Shown here piece by piece: positions 11,605 through 23,625 of a stretch of 64,000 nucleotides of DNA. The stretch spans positions 72,745,008 through 72,809,007 of the forward strand of contig NC_046295.1 in NCBI RefSeq assembly GCF_004115265.2. Reading direction: 5' to 3'. The notes under the pieces were generated by a model. That model did no database searches. It saw only the letters and a program-made list of their open reading frames with translations, and was not told the origin of the DNA. The stretch comes from Rhinolophus ferrumequinum. Lineage: Eukaryota; Chordata; Mammalia; Chiroptera; Rhinolophidae. Each line of letters opens with the position of its first letter. The stretch's first letter is position 1. The translations under genes and the position numbers were made by a program.

Positions 11605-11715
11605 TGTGAAAGCTAGATCCCAATTGCAAGCTGTATCTGCCAGAGTGTGTAACCTCAGACAATGAACATCCCTGAACCTCAATTTTTGATTCCATGTAAA
11701 TTGAAAAACTATAAG
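11605..11715 (-). mobile_element. MIR SINE fragment, minus strand
   Basis: Same position and core as in unit 1 (AATGAACATCCCTGAACCTCA). Confidence 0.55.
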
Positions 11716-12800
11716 ACATCTAACATATTTTTATTTTGAAATATATGAAATGCAAAATTTGGCTTAGCATTAGAACAGACCAAGAAAATCAAATACTAGT
11801 TTTCCTGACCTATGCATCCCGGGTGAATTGTGGGGCAGAACTTGCACAGATACACCTGACATATGGTGACTATGGGAGACTGGCATGCAGATGATAACTC
11901 CATTCAAAGAAAAGCAGCTGTCCTAGGATACAGCAACACATCTTCACTGGCTTAAACTAGAACTAAACGACTACGGAGCAATGGATGAGTGAGTTGTTAG
12001 GTGGGCAGATACAAACAGACAGATGAGAGGACTAGCTTACTCCTACTTGTTTAATATTCATTCAGAGTGGCCCCTGACCTACAGCTCATGAGGCTGCCTT
12101 TGAGAATCCCCGCTTTCAATGTGGAAGGACAAAGAATGCTCCCATCCCCACCATGTCCTATGAAGTTTTATGCTTGGAGTCACTTTGTCTGCAGGCTCAG
12201 TCCCAACCTGGAGCCAGAACAAAACCGAGTAGGGTTAGAACCTTTCTTGCTGGTCTAGACCCAACATGCCTTGTTGGCCTACACACCCATCAGTACCTGG
12301 CTCAGTTTCTCTGCAATGCAGTTCCGTCATGTGGATCCCTGACCACTTGCCTGGCCTTGTCTGGGCCATCCTCAAAAAAGGCAGTGCTGTCACTCATATT
12401 TTTAGCTATGAGTTAGTGACATTGCTCTGTGTGGAGTTTTTCTCAAGAAATGTCAAGTCTACCTGCCTGCTGGGAAGGTTTTATCACCACTTAACCTGCT
12501 AGATTGGCTTTCCGGGAATGTAGACAGCCGAAAGCAAACTGGTAGGTGCCATGTTGATTTGCATACTTATATAGAACTTCTGGAAATTGCTTTGGAAGCA
12601 TGCACTTTATTTGGGGTATTTCCCCTCAGCCATGCCAGGACTGGCTCATGACCTTCCCCAAAGAAGCATCTCTCTGGGTCAGGACAATGTTTGCTATACA
12701 TAGTTTACAAATAGTTTTGGGAGTTACTAAGCATTGACACTTCAATTGACCATTTCGTATAGTTCTCAAAGTTAAAGGAAACATTAATTCTTTATATAGA

Positions 12801-12978
12801 TATAGTTAGGGATGTGGGGTACTGTGTAGGGAATAGTCATAGAATTGTAATAATGACATATGATGTCAGAGGGGTAGTAGCTTGGAGGACGGGGGTTATC
12901 ACTTAGTGAGGGTTATAAATGCCTAACTGTTAAAATATTTTGTATAGCTGAAACTAACAAAACAAAACACAATGAAAA
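12801..12978 (+). mobile_element. L1 3'-end fragment (block B)
   Basis: Nearly identical to 3941-4135. Confidence 0.65.
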
Positions 12979-13064
12979 AAGGTAACCACAGACAGACCTT
13001 TCTCAGGGGAGAGGGATCATAATATCACAGAACCAGGAGGTTCAGCATTTATATTTTAATTCTG

Positions 13065-13180
13065 GATTATACATATATGTATTTTCTATATATTATACAT
13101 ATTATATATACATATATATATATATATATGTTCCTAAATTATATGTAAGTAAATTGTATATATTACATATATATATCAAG
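13065..13180. repeat. AT-rich tract with (TA)n
   Basis: Counterpart of 4225-4325, slightly longer TA run with a CA interruption. Confidence 0.85.
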
Positions 13181-13275
13181 TTTCAAGTCTGACGTGAATT
13201 TTACGAGTAAAATACGATCTTATTTTGTTACAAATAGAACATGGATGAGAAGACATACTAAATAATCAGAATCAA

Positions 13276-13579
13276 GGGCCAGCCCAGTGGCTCAAGTGGT
13301 TGGAGATCCGTGCTCCTAACTCCGAAGGCTGCCGGTTCGATTCCCACATGGGCCAGTGGGCTCTCAACCACAAGGTTTTTGGTTCAACTTCTCGAGTCCC
13401 GCAAGGGATGGTGGGCTGCGCCTCCTGCAACTAGCAATGGCAACTGGACCTGGAGCTGAGCTGTGTCCTCCACAACTAAGACTGAAAGGACAACAACTTG
13501 ATTTGACTTTCCCTGGAAGTACACACTGTTCCCCAATAAAGTCCTGTTCCCCTTCCCCAATAAAATTAAAAAAAAAAAA
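13276..13579 (+). mobile_element. Composite SINE, internally deleted
   Basis: Same insertion as 4422-4860, in the same site and with the same right flank GAATTATGATCA (13580-13591). It is about 135 bp shorter: the sequence passes from the first GGGATGGTGGGCTGCG directly into the last CTGCAACTAGCAA block, so one monomer is missing. Confidence 0.9.
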
Positions 13580-13974
13580 GAATTATGATCAGTTATCTTC
13601 TGAAGGAGAAACAAAGAAACCCTGCAAGTGTTGTATGGATTAGTATCTTAGAATCCAACATGTTTGAGGAAGAAACTATAAATGAAATCAGGAGGGAACT
13701 AAAGCATACAGAGATTTCAATTTTTGTCACTAAGTTTGAAAAGTTCGAATTATACCAGAAAACAGTGAGACTTTCCTTACATTATAGATTCTGTTGTTGA
13801 ATAGCCAGTTAACAAGTCACCTAACCTGTGTCAGACTTCAGTGTGCCTAGCCCTGGTCAGACACAGCTGGATAAAGACTGGACATCCATGCCAAAGAAGG
13901 GAACATTCTAGTAGTTTAGAGACAGGTGAACTGAAAAGTATGTATGAGTAGTCAAAAGTGCTCTAATATGCTAC

Positions 13975-14140
13975 TCCTAATAATCACCAGGCTTCTGCAT
14001 GATTACTGTGTATTAGGCACTATGTTAAGAGCTTTGCCTGTATCATCTCTTTTAATTCTCACAATAATCCTATGAAGCATATACCGTTGTGATCTGTATT
14101 TCTCACTTGAGGAAACTGAGGCTTGGATACAATCACATAA
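13975..14140 (+). mobile_element. MIR SINE fragment, plus strand
   Basis: TATTAGGCACTATGTTAAGA followed by GAGGAAACTGAGGCTTGG, as in unit 1. Confidence 0.8.
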
Positions 14141-14744
14141 TTATAATAAATGGTAGTAGCACCATGGAGGATTTATTACTAGTTAACGCTGCCTGGATGT
14201 CAGCAAAAGCTTTAGAGGGGAAATGGTTCTTCAGCGGGTTATCTCTTTTATTTCAGGGGATTTTGGAAAACTCTTATATTTTGGGATTGTAATCTCAGGC
14301 TTTCACATACTTCAGAATCTAAAGAATTAGCTATATAATTTCAGTACACTCTCATATGCAGACTTTAATGGGCTTCCTTTTCATCATCTTGTATCTATTG
14401 AAATCAGAGATTCCAAACTACTTGTCCCGTAAGTAACAGGAAATGTATGACTCTGTGCCCATGGTATAAAATGTCAAAACAGTTCTGAAGATGAAAGTCC
14501 TGGAGGAGACCAAGACTGGCAAGGGGACTCCTCCCATCCTCTTTCGCCGATGCTGAGTGTTGATATTTCTTAGCCCCCATACAAAAAAATTATGAAAACA
14601 TGCTTCATGCTGGCCTCCTTTGTAAATACAACCAAATTATAGTGGATACTCTCTGAATGTGTAATTGCTTTCCTACAAATGGCACTCATTTCAGCATTGA
14701 CTATCCTTCATGGACATCTGCCTTACCTAGTGAAGAATGAAGCA

Positions 14745-14930
14745 AAGCTTCTGAAATTTTAGTGTGCACATAGTTTTCAGAAACTTGTGAAAACACAGCT
14801 TCCTGGAGTTTACCACCATGGACTCTGATTAAGTAGTTCTGGGATGAGACCCCAACTTTGGACGAACGATGCTCCCACGTGATGCTGGCACTGCAGATCT
14901 GTGAACTGTGCTTTGAAGAGTCTGGTGTAA
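14745..14930 (+). mobile_element. MER5-like hAT remnant
   Basis: Counterpart of 6024-6215. Confidence 0.6.
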
Positions 14931-16025
14931 GGAATTACATCATGGAGGTCGTGGGAGGCACATTTATAACACCTTACATGAATTCTGCGAGTATGTAGAG
15001 TGAAGCAAGAGAATGGTGAACTTATTTTAGCAATAGAGAAACTGTGGTTCATGTTGATAATTTCAGATTAATTCTGGCTGCAGTAAATTCCTTTTTTTCA
15101 ATCTGTAATACCAGAGGTTCTTCTCTGACTTTCTTTCCTTTTTTATAAATAATGTAGGTATATCAGATGCTACATATCATGCTTTGTGTCATCACCCGAG
15201 ACTACATAGTTCAATGAAAATGAAGCCACAGTTTTGAAAGAATTACATCTTTTATCCATTGGTGGCTTCTTGTTTCCATCAAGCCTCCTGGGATTTCAGT
15301 ACGACTTGTAAATTTGCTAATGTCACTCAAAAACATATTTTATTAGTTTAACTAACAATTGTTTCACAAGTGATGCACAATAAAATGTAAATTTGTTATA
15401 AAGCACTGGTTGATATCAGAGTATCTGTACATCCACAAAGGGACAATAGAGTTCCTGACAGGATATTAAACGATTTTGTTATATGATGTTACCCTTGTCT
15501 AAAAGTCCTCATTTGACTTGCCATGTTTCTTGACGTAGCCCGTAAGATAGCGTTTGTCTGGAATCCAATCCATATTATTGTTATTAAGGTCATCAAGTTT
15601 TTACTCCCATCTTTTCATCTCTTTTTTTGCGACAGCCATATGTAAAGTGCAATATGTTAATCCAACTTTATAAATGCAAAACCAGTTAATACATAACCAG
15701 CGGGTAGAGTCACATTTCTGGCTGTGGTAGTGCCCTAATTCTATTTCTTTGGGTGTGAAGACTGAAATCAAAACATTTGAAGGAGTTTGCTATTTGATTT
15801 ATGTGTTGAATATTACTATACCAAATTTCCTTTATTACTCATTGATTTCATTCCATATGTTTTTACGTAGGTGATGAGTTAATGAAAACAATCTCACTTT
15901 CCACATGTTTCCAGTTGGACTTCTACTCTTCATGTGTTTTCAAAGTTAGGTTCTTGTCTTTTTAAAGGAGGAAGACACTGGCACGCAGATACTAAGACAA
16001 TGGAGTCCATTATAATTGATGCTAT

Positions 16026-16545
16026 GAAGTAAACAGAAATAGTCAGAGATATAGAGGGAAAAGTGATAGTTGCGAGAAGGCAGGGGGTTGGGAGTAAGGG
16101 AGAAGGGGAAGGGATCAGACAGCATAAATGGTAACTACAATATTGCCGAGGGGAAATGAAAGACAGTTTGGGGAATGTAATCAATAATGTTGTAAAGATT
16201 TTGTAAGGTTCCGACGGCCAAATCTCTTATTAGGGAGACCAGTTTATGGATGGTTTATATGTTTGACCACTGCACTGTCATCCTGAGGCTGAAGCTGAAT
16301 AATATTGTAAGTCAACTATGATTTAATACACACACACACACACGCACACACACACATATAATCACAAGATGTGGAGTACATCTCGTGACTATATTGATAT
16401 AGTCACGAGATGAATAGAGTCAATGGAATTGTAAGGGATATACACAATGTCAGAGGGGCAATAGATGGGGGAGGGAGGTTATCACTTTGTGAGGGGTGAA
16501 ATGTCTAACTATTGCATTGTTTTGTACACTTGAAACTAATAAAAA
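16026..16545 (+). mobile_element. L1 3'-end insertion (block C)
   Basis: Counterpart of 7318-7842, flanked by AATTGATGCTAT and AATTGATGTTTT, with an A tail. Confidence 0.75.
16379..16412. repeat. 34-bp near-perfect palindrome
   Basis: Same palindrome as 7675-7708 with a single central substitution (TATATTGATATA at the centre). Confidence 0.92.
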
Positions 16546-17139
16546 AATTGATGTTTTTGCAGATATTGAAGTTGCCTTGACCAGATAACTAACAGAAGGA
16601 TCAAGGCATAGTACAATCTTTAATAAAGTTTCACACTGAATATTCGTGTCAATTCAAAAAGAGGTTGACTAAACTTTAAAGCAGATCAAAATTTTGATAT
16701 TCTATGTTCTATATATTGTTATGCATAGAAATAGGAATGCAAATATTATTGGGATAAATTATTAGTGAAACAGAAGGCTATAAAATACTACACAAAATAA
16801 ATCCCGTTTATGTATTCATAAAATTTTATGAATAAAAAACCATTTTAGACGGATAGAAATAACTAATGGAAGGGTGAAGTACTTTGATGTTATCCTTTGT
16901 TTCCATTCCTACATTATTTGGCTTTCTATCATGAGGCAGAGTTAATTTTATAACCAGCAAACCAAAAAGAAACCCCACCAAGGAGAATTACTGCTGTTCA
17001 TACCCTAATCTCTGACCCAACTAGGGGAAACAGAAATCTGGTAGGGAAGGTCCAGTAGGACGTCTTTCCGCATCTCCTTTGGGATGCACTCCTAGGGCAT
17101 CCACCCTGATGTTCTTCCAAAGGACAGTGTTTCCTCAGA

Positions 17140-17290
17140 GTGAGCCCTCAGAACCATCTGCCTCGGAGATACCTGGTCCCAGGTCTCATGAAGGAGCATC
17201 TCGTAGTAGAGCTGCGATCTGCGTCTTTAACAAGCTCCCCAGGTGATTCTGCTGAACTCTACAGTGAGGGACCACTGCTCTAGGGTATCT
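17140..17290 (+). mobile_element. MER5-like remnant (second)
   Basis: Counterpart of 8440-8580. Confidence 0.6.
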
Positions 17291-17621
17291 GTCTTGGAGG
17301 GAGTGAGAAGTACACTGAGCAATTAATACTTGTTTAATGCACGTCTCTAACCTAGAGTTTGGCGCCCTGTCCCCTTGGGTCCTTTCCTTAGAAGTAGAGT
17401 GGAGTCTTCACTTCTCCATTTCTGAAGGTGGTGGATGAGAAAAGTAAGCTCCAGGCTCTTGGCTTTTCTCTGATGTCAGTGAGAGATCTGTACCACACAC
17501 CTTGTAGGATGAATCAAGAGTCTAGATATCTACAGGTAGTTGAGAAACAGTCCAGACTCCCTGAGGCTGGATGACTACAGCATAGAATTCAGAGCCGCAC
17601 TAGACATCCTTCCTCGGGAAC

Positions 17622-17622
<1 letters not shown>

Positions 17623-17665
<43 letters not shown>
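17623..17665. repeat. (GT)n microsatellite
   Basis: Long uninterrupted GT run, 413 bp before the ATG. Confidence 0.95.
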
Positions 17666-17667
<2 letters not shown>

Positions 17668-18033
17668 ACACCGGAGCTCATAACTTCTCTGTGCTCTTGC
17701 TGAAATCACCTCTCATTACTAGTTCCTAAGGACAGGGACACTGCAATCACCACTGTCCAATGACTCTCACACTTTAACCCCGAGCCTTGGGGAGATGAGG
17801 AATAAGCCGCCTGGCTGCTCGGTGACGTCCTGCCTGTAATCCCTAGAATAGTCCCATACCCTTGTCAAAGGCATCAAGCCTCGGGCCAAGGAAATATTTA
17901 CTAACTCAGTTGTGTTTGCCTGAGCTCCGCTGAACACAACACACTGAATTTCTTCACTAGAGATTTTGCATTATTTATTGAATGAAAGCAATGTTACCTC
18001 AGATAGGACATCTATGCTCAACCTTGTTGATTT

Positions 18034-18062
18034 GTTTTTCTTCATTGTCCTTTCGTCCCCAG
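18034..18062 (+). promoter_or_regulatory. 3' splice acceptor before OR coding exon
   Basis: TTTTTCTTCATTGTCC then TTTCGTCCCCAG, ending at 18062, 15 bases before the ATG. Confidence 0.7.
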
Positions 18063-18077
18063 CAGACACAGGGCAGC

Positions 18078-19037
18078 ATGAGGCCTGAGAACCAGAGCAG
18101 CGTGTCCCACTTCCTCCTGCGGGGGCTCCCCATCCGGCCCGAGCAGCAGGGCGCGTTCTTCGCCCTGTTCCTGGCCATGTACCTGACCACGGTGCTGGGG
18201 AACCTGCTCCTTATCCTGCTCATCAGGCTGGACGCTCGCCTGCACACGCCCATGTACTTCTTCCTCAGCCACTTGGCCTGCTCTGACATCTCTTTGTCAT
18301 CTGTCACCGTCCCTAAGATGCTCCTGAACATGCAGACTCAGGACCAATCCATCCCCTATGCAGGGTGTGTAACACAGATGTATTTTTTCATAGTATTTAC
18401 TGCTTTGGACAATTTCCTTCTCACCTCAATGGCATATGATCGGTACGTTGCCATCTGTCACCCCCTCCACTACATGACCATCATGAGAAAGGGACTGTGT
18501 TTCTTACTAGTAACTGGGTCCTGGCTCCTCTCCTGTGCCAGTGCCCTGTCCCACACCCTTCTCTTTGCCCAACTGTCCTTTTGTGATGAAAACGCCATCC
18601 CCCATTTCTTCTGTGACCTTGGTGCCCTGCTCAAGTTGTCCTGCTCTGACACCTCCCTCAACGAGTTGCTCATTTTCACAGTAGGTTTGGCCAGCATCAC
18701 TCTCCCACTAATCTGCATCTTGATCTCTTATGGCCGCATTGGGGCCACCATCCTGAAGGTTCCATCTACCAAGGACATCTGCAAAGCCTTGTCCACCTGT
18801 GGCTCCCACCTCACTGTGGTGTCTCTGTACTATGGGACAATTATTTGGCTCTATCTTTTCCCCTCATCCAACACCTCCAGTGACAACAACATAATTGCTT
18901 CTGTGATGTACACAGTGGTCACTCCAATGCTGAACCCTTTCATTTATAGCCTGAGGAACAGAGACATGAAGGGGGCCCTGGAGAAACTCATCAACAGAGC
19001 AACAGTCTTGTGTCATGACGTTCGTTCATCTTTATGA
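18078..19037 (+). CDS. OR1J1-like: OR1J1-like olfactory receptor (unit 3, intact)
   Basis: Seven-transmembrane odorant receptor, 319 residues. The ATG at 18078 is chosen because it gives the family start MRPENQSS; an upstream in-frame Met at 17982 lies before the splice acceptor. Visible features: N-glycosylation site N5-Q-S; GN at 41-42 (TM1); [11 protein letters not shown] at 55-65; Cys97; [15 protein letters not shown] at 118-132; Trp149 (TM4); loop cysteines 169, 179 and 189; SY at 217-218 (TM5); KALSTCGSH at 236-244; [19 protein letters not shown] at 283-301 (TM7 and tail). Copy-specific residues include ISLSS at 71-75, Ala109, MRKGLCF, the loop SFCDENAIP and TVGLASITL in TM5. It ends in a six-residue extension, CHDVRSSL after VL. 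By family knowledge it would signal through Golf and adenylyl cyclase III in sensory cilia. The ligand is unknown. Confidence 0.95.
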   Translation: MRPENQSSVSHFLLRGLPIRPEQQGAFFALFLAMYLTTVLGNLLLILLIRLDARLHTPMYFFLSHLACSDISLSSVTVPKMLLNMQTQDQSIPYAGCVTQMYFFIVFTALDNFLLTSMAYDRYVAICHPLHYMTIMRKGLCFLLVTGSWLLSCASALSHTLLFAQLSFCDENAIPHFFCDLGALLKLSCSDTSLNELLIFTVGLASITLPLICILISYGRIGATILKVPSTKDICKALSTCGSHLTVVSLYYGTIIWLYLFPSSNTSSDNNIIASVMYTVVTPMLNPFIYSLRNRDMKGALEKLINRATVLCHDVRSSL

Positions 19038-19284
19038 CAGACGCGTTTATCACCAGACGCAGGCCTCTTAATTTTGTGCCAAGCATGGAAGAAGTGCTCA
19101 GTAAATATCTTATAAGTTGATAATATTGTTACAGTCACTCTCTCTTTTTCTTGCAAATCTTTAGCATAAATTAGGAATTCTGATGTGATATTATTACTCT
19201 TGTCTATTCCATTGGGAAACTAAATAGATAGAAGAATGGATGTCTCTCCTTATTTCCCGGGAATTGATTAGTTCTCTTTAAAAC

Positions 19285-19760
19285 AGGATTATTGGGCTCA
19301 AATTGACATTTAAACACTGTATATATTTAAACTACTCAACTTGATGTTTTGATATCTATATATGTGGTGAAATGATCACCACAATCAAGCTAATTAATAG
19401 TATATCCATCAACTCCACAGTTACCTTTTTATTTTACTTTGTGTGTGTGGTGGGAAGACTTCAATTAAGATTCACTGTCTTAGCAAATATCCAGTATACA
19501 GTAAAGTCCAGTCAACTACAGTTATCATGCTGTATTTTAGATTTTAAGAACTTATTCATCAGGCATAACTGAAACTTTGTACATTCTGCTAAATGAAATG
19601 AGTCAGACTCAAAAAGACAAGTACTGCATGATCTCACTTTTATGCGGAATCCAAAATAGTCCAATTCATAGAAACAGAGAAGAGAATGGTGGTTGCTAGG
19701 GGCCAGGGAGAGGGGCAATGGGGTGTCACTGGGAATTTATTAGTTTTTATAAATTATTGG
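19285..19760 (+). mobile_element. Old L1 3'-end fragment (block A)
   Basis: Counterpart of 1729-2210, beginning ATTATTGGGCTCAAATTGAC. Confidence 0.7.
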
Positions 19761-20223
19761 AAGATATTGGCATAGAAAGGTTGCAGAATTGGAAATTTGT
19801 AAAGTATCTGTTTTCATTTTCTCACCTCCCATTTAGTGCTCTTTCACAGTTTCTGCTGGTGGTGATGGTGGTGGGTCAGGTAGGAAACTCTATAGTTCCC
19901 TTTATTGCTCCTGAATATTACCCACTGCTGTGAGTTCAGCTTCTCTACTTATAGACTCAACACTTATTCTGGGTTTTAGGGACACTGATCACACAGATTA
20001 TCATAACCTTCATTCAGCAGTTCACTCTCTGACCAATCGTCTCTGAAGTTTTCTGACTGATGCTCGAGTTTCAGAGAACACACAGGCTCAATCCAGATAC
20101 AGAAAGAGAAAGATAAAGAAAGCATCCGTAGTTGACACTTTCGTTTTTCCCATTGAATGTTGTGACTTTCTCATTCAATCTTTTCATTATCTGTCTTCCT
20201 GAAAATCATTTCTTCTCATCTTA

Positions 20224-20411
20224 CCATGTTCCCCCAAAAATAAGACCTAGCTGAACCATCATCTCTAATGCATCTTTTGGAGCAAAAATTATATATATAA
20301 TATAATATAATATAACATAATAATATAATACCGGGTCTTAAATTAATGTTTGCTCCAAAAAATGCACTAGAGCCGATGGTCCGGCTAGTTCTTATTTTCA
20401 GTGAAATAGAG
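20224..20411. mobile_element. Short inverted-repeat DNA transposon (MITE-like)
   Basis: 188 bp, only in unit 3. Left end CCATGTTCCCCCAAAAATAAG and right end CTTATTTTCAGTGAAATAGAG are inverted. Inner arms GCATCTTTTGGAGCAAAAATT and TTGCTCCAAAAAATGCA also pair, around an AT-rich centre. TA dinucleotides flank both ends (20222-20223 and 20412-20413), and the other units read straight through, e.g. CATCTTAGTGACCCC in unit 4. This fits a non-autonomous Tc1/mariner-type element. Confidence 0.85.
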
Positions 20412-20559
20412 TAGTGACCCCAGGTAGGATCATGAGCCCTGGTAATCTAACTTCTTTGGCATCTAGTGAAGGACCACATAGTTCTCTTTCTTCAGGCTGT
20501 ACTTAATTTAAAAAAAAGGGATCACAAATACTTCTGAGACTTAGCACCAAGCAACTGGT

Positions 20560-20680
20560 AGGAGTATTTGTGAAAACTAGATCCCAACTGCAACCTGTAT
20601 CTGCCAGAGTGTGTGGCCTCAGGCAATTATTCCCTGAACCTCAATTTCTTCTTCTGTGTAAACTAAAAACCTTTAAGACA
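20560..20680 (-). mobile_element. MIR SINE fragment, minus strand
   Basis: TCAGGCAATTATTCCCTGAACC and following CAATTTCTTCTTCTGTGTAAA, as in the other units. Confidence 0.55.
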
Positions 20681-21739
20681 CCTAATATATTTTTACTTTG
20701 AAATAAATGAAATGCTAAATGTGGCTTAGCATTAAAACTGACCAAGAAATTCAAATACTTGTTTTCCTTACCTATGCATCCCGGGTGAATTGTGGAGCAG
20801 AACTTGCACAGATACACCTGAATTATAGTGACTGTGGGAGACTGGCATGCAGATGATAACCACATTCAAAGAAAAGCAGCTGTCCTAGGATACAGCAACA
20901 CATCTTCACTGGCTTAAACTAGAACCAGACGACTACGGAGCAATGGATGAGTGAGTTGGTAGGTGGGCAGATCACAAACAGGCAGATGAGAGGAGTAGTT
21001 TACTCCTACTTGTTTAATGTTCATTCAGAGTGGCCCCTGACCTACAGCTCATAAGGCTGCCTTTGAGAATCCCTGCTTTCATTGTGGAAGGACAAGGACT
21101 GCCCCCATCCCCACCCTGTCTGATGAAGGTTCAGGCCTGGAGTCACTCGGCTTAGTCTCAACCTAAAGCCAGAACAAAACTGAATAGGGCTGGACCTTTT
21201 CTTGGTGGTCTAGACAAAGCCTGCCTTGTTGGCCTACCCACCCATGCGTGCCCAGCTCAGTTTTTCTGCACTGCAGTTCTGTTTTATGGATCCCTGACCA
21301 CCTGCCTGGCCCTGTCTGGTCCATCCTCGAAAAAACACAGCGCTGTCATTAACATTTTTAGCCATGGGTTAGTGACATTGCTCTGAGTGGAGTTTTCTTA
21401 AGAAATGTCAAGCCCACCTGTTTGTTGGGAAGTGTTTTATCACCACCTAACCTGGTAAAATGGCTTTCCCTGGTTGTAGACAGCCTAAAACAAACTGGTA
21501 GGTGCCATGATGATTTCCATAAATACATAGAACTTCTGGAAATCGCTTTGGAAGTATGTGCTTTATTTGGGGTATTTCCCCTCAGCCATGCCAGGACTGG
21601 CTCATGATCTTCCCCAAAGAAGCATCTCTCTGGATCAGGACAAAGTTTGCTATGTATAGTTTACAAATATTTCTGGGAGCTACTAAGCACTGACACTCCA
21701 ATTGACCAGTTTGTATCCTTCTCAAAGTTAAAGGAAACA

Positions 21740-22020
21740 TTAATTCTTTTTATACATATATATATGGGTGGGTGTGTGTATGTATATATATGCATACGCA
21801 CATATACATAAATATACATACATATTAATATAATTATGGGATGTGGAGGACAGCATGGGGAATAGTCAATAGAATTGTAATAATGACGTACGATGCCAGA
21901 GTTGTAGGAGATTGGGGGATGGGGCTTAGCACTTTGTGAGGGGTGTAAATGACTAACTATTACATTGTTTTGTACGGCTAAAACAAAAAAACAAAAAACA
22001 AAACACAGTGAAAAAATGTA
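21740..22020 (+). mobile_element. L1 3'-end fragment (block B)
   Basis: Contains an extended TATATATGGGTGGGTGTGTG microsatellite followed by the shared GGGATGTGGAGGACAGC sequence. Confidence 0.65.
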
Positions 22021-22094
22021 TAACCGACAGACCTTTCTCGGGGGGGAAATCATAACATTACAAAACAAGTTGTGTCAGAATTTATATTTTAGCT

Positions 22095-22212
22095 GTGGGT
22101 TTTATATATACATACACATTTATATATATTTTCTATATATTATACAAATTGTATATATTTATATTCCTAAATTCTACATAAGTAAATTGTGTATATTATA
22201 TATATATCAAGC
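22095..22212. repeat. AT-rich tract
   Basis: TATA and ATTT rich, counterpart of 4225-4325. Confidence 0.8.
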
Positions 22213-22674
22213 TTCAACTCTGACATGTGAATTTAACGGGTAAAAAATGATCTTATTTTGTCACATTAAACATGGATGAGAAGAAATACTAAAGAATTAG
22301 AATCACTTAGTCTTTGAAGGAAAAACAAAAAACACCGCAAGTGTTGTATTGATTATTATCTTAGATGAAGAAGCTATAAATGAAATCAGGAGGGAACTCA
22401 AGCATACATAGATTCTAATTTTTGTCACTGAGGTAAAAAAGTTGGAGTTATACCAGAAAAACAGTGAGACTTTCCTTATATTATAGACTCTGTTGTTGAA
22501 TAGCCAGTTAACAAGTCACCTAACCTGTGTCAGACATCAGTGTGCCTAGCCCTGGTCAGACAGAGCTGCATAAAGACTGGACATCCATGCTACAGAAGGG
22601 AACATTCTAGTAGTTTACAGACAGGTGAACTGAAAAGTATGTATGAGTAGTAAAAAGTGCTTCAATACACTACT

Positions 22675-22840
22675 CCTAATAATCACCAGGCTTCTGCATG
22701 ATTACTGTGTATTAGGCACTATGTTAAGAGCTTTACCTGTATCATCTCTTTTAATCCTCATAATAATCCTATGAAGCATATACTGTTGTGATCTGTATTT
22801 CTCAGTTGAGGAAACTGAGGCTTGGAGACAATGACATAAT
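22675..22840 (+). mobile_element. MIR SINE fragment, plus strand
   Basis: Same as 5250-5420. The SINE site of units 1 and 2 is empty upstream at about 22287-22315. Confidence 0.8.
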
Positions 22841-23439
22841 TATAATAAATGGTAGTAGCACCATGGAGGATTTATTAATAGTTAACGCTGCCTGGGTGTC
22901 AGCAAAAGCTTTGCAGGGGAAATGGTTCTTCAGCGGGTTATCTCTTTTATTTCAGGGGATTTTGGAAAACTCTTATATTTTGGGATTGTAATCTCAGCCG
23001 TTAACACAGCTCAAATCTAAAGAATTAGCTATATTATTTCAGTATACTCTCTTACACAGACTTTATTGAGCTTTCTTTTCATCTTCCTGTTTCTATTGAA
23101 ATGAAAAAATTGAAACAACTTGTCACTTAAGTAACAGGAAATGTATGACTCTCTCTCCATGGTATAAAATGTCAAAAAGCTCTGAAGATGAAGGTCCTGG
23201 AGGAGACCAAGGCTGGCGAGGGGACTCCTCTCACCCCCTTATCCCGACACTGTGTGTGATAGATCTTATCCCACGTACACAATCATTATGAAAGCATGCT
23301 TCATGCTGGTCTCCTTTGTGAACACAACCAAAATACAGGGGATACTCTCTGAACATGTAATTGCTTTCCTACAAATGCAACTGCAGTTTCAGCACTGACT
23401 ATCATTCATGGACATCTGCCTTGCCAACTGAAGAATGAA

Positions 23440-23625
23440 GCACAGCTTCTCAAATTCTATGTGCACAAGTGTTCCTGGAAACTTGTTAAAACACAGATTC
23501 CTGGAGTCTACCACCATGGATTCCTATTCAGTAGTTCTGGGACCCCAAACTCTGCATGAACGATGCTCCCTCGTGATGCTGGTGCTGTACATCTGTGAAC
23601 TGTGCCTTGAAGAGACTGGTGTAAA
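23440..23625 (+). mobile_element. MER5-like hAT remnant
   Basis: CAGCTTCTCAAATTCTATGTG, then ATTCAGTAGTTCTGGG and GTGATGCTGGTGCTG. Confidence 0.65.

Larger units (their letters stand above)
8862..17563. repeat. Tandem duplication unit 2
   Basis: Same order as unit 1. It shares the SINE, block C and the GGGCCGCATG start context with unit 1 and is its closest relative. Stretches with no recognised gene: 11045-11605, 11715-12800, 13600-13970, 14140-14740 and 14930-16010; they align with the other units. Confidence 0.85.

Noticed and set aside
3419-12502. 78-residue frames beginning MPCWPTHPSVPG in units 1 and 2
   Set aside because: Not kept open in the other units, and near identity of the two sisters is expected for any sequence.
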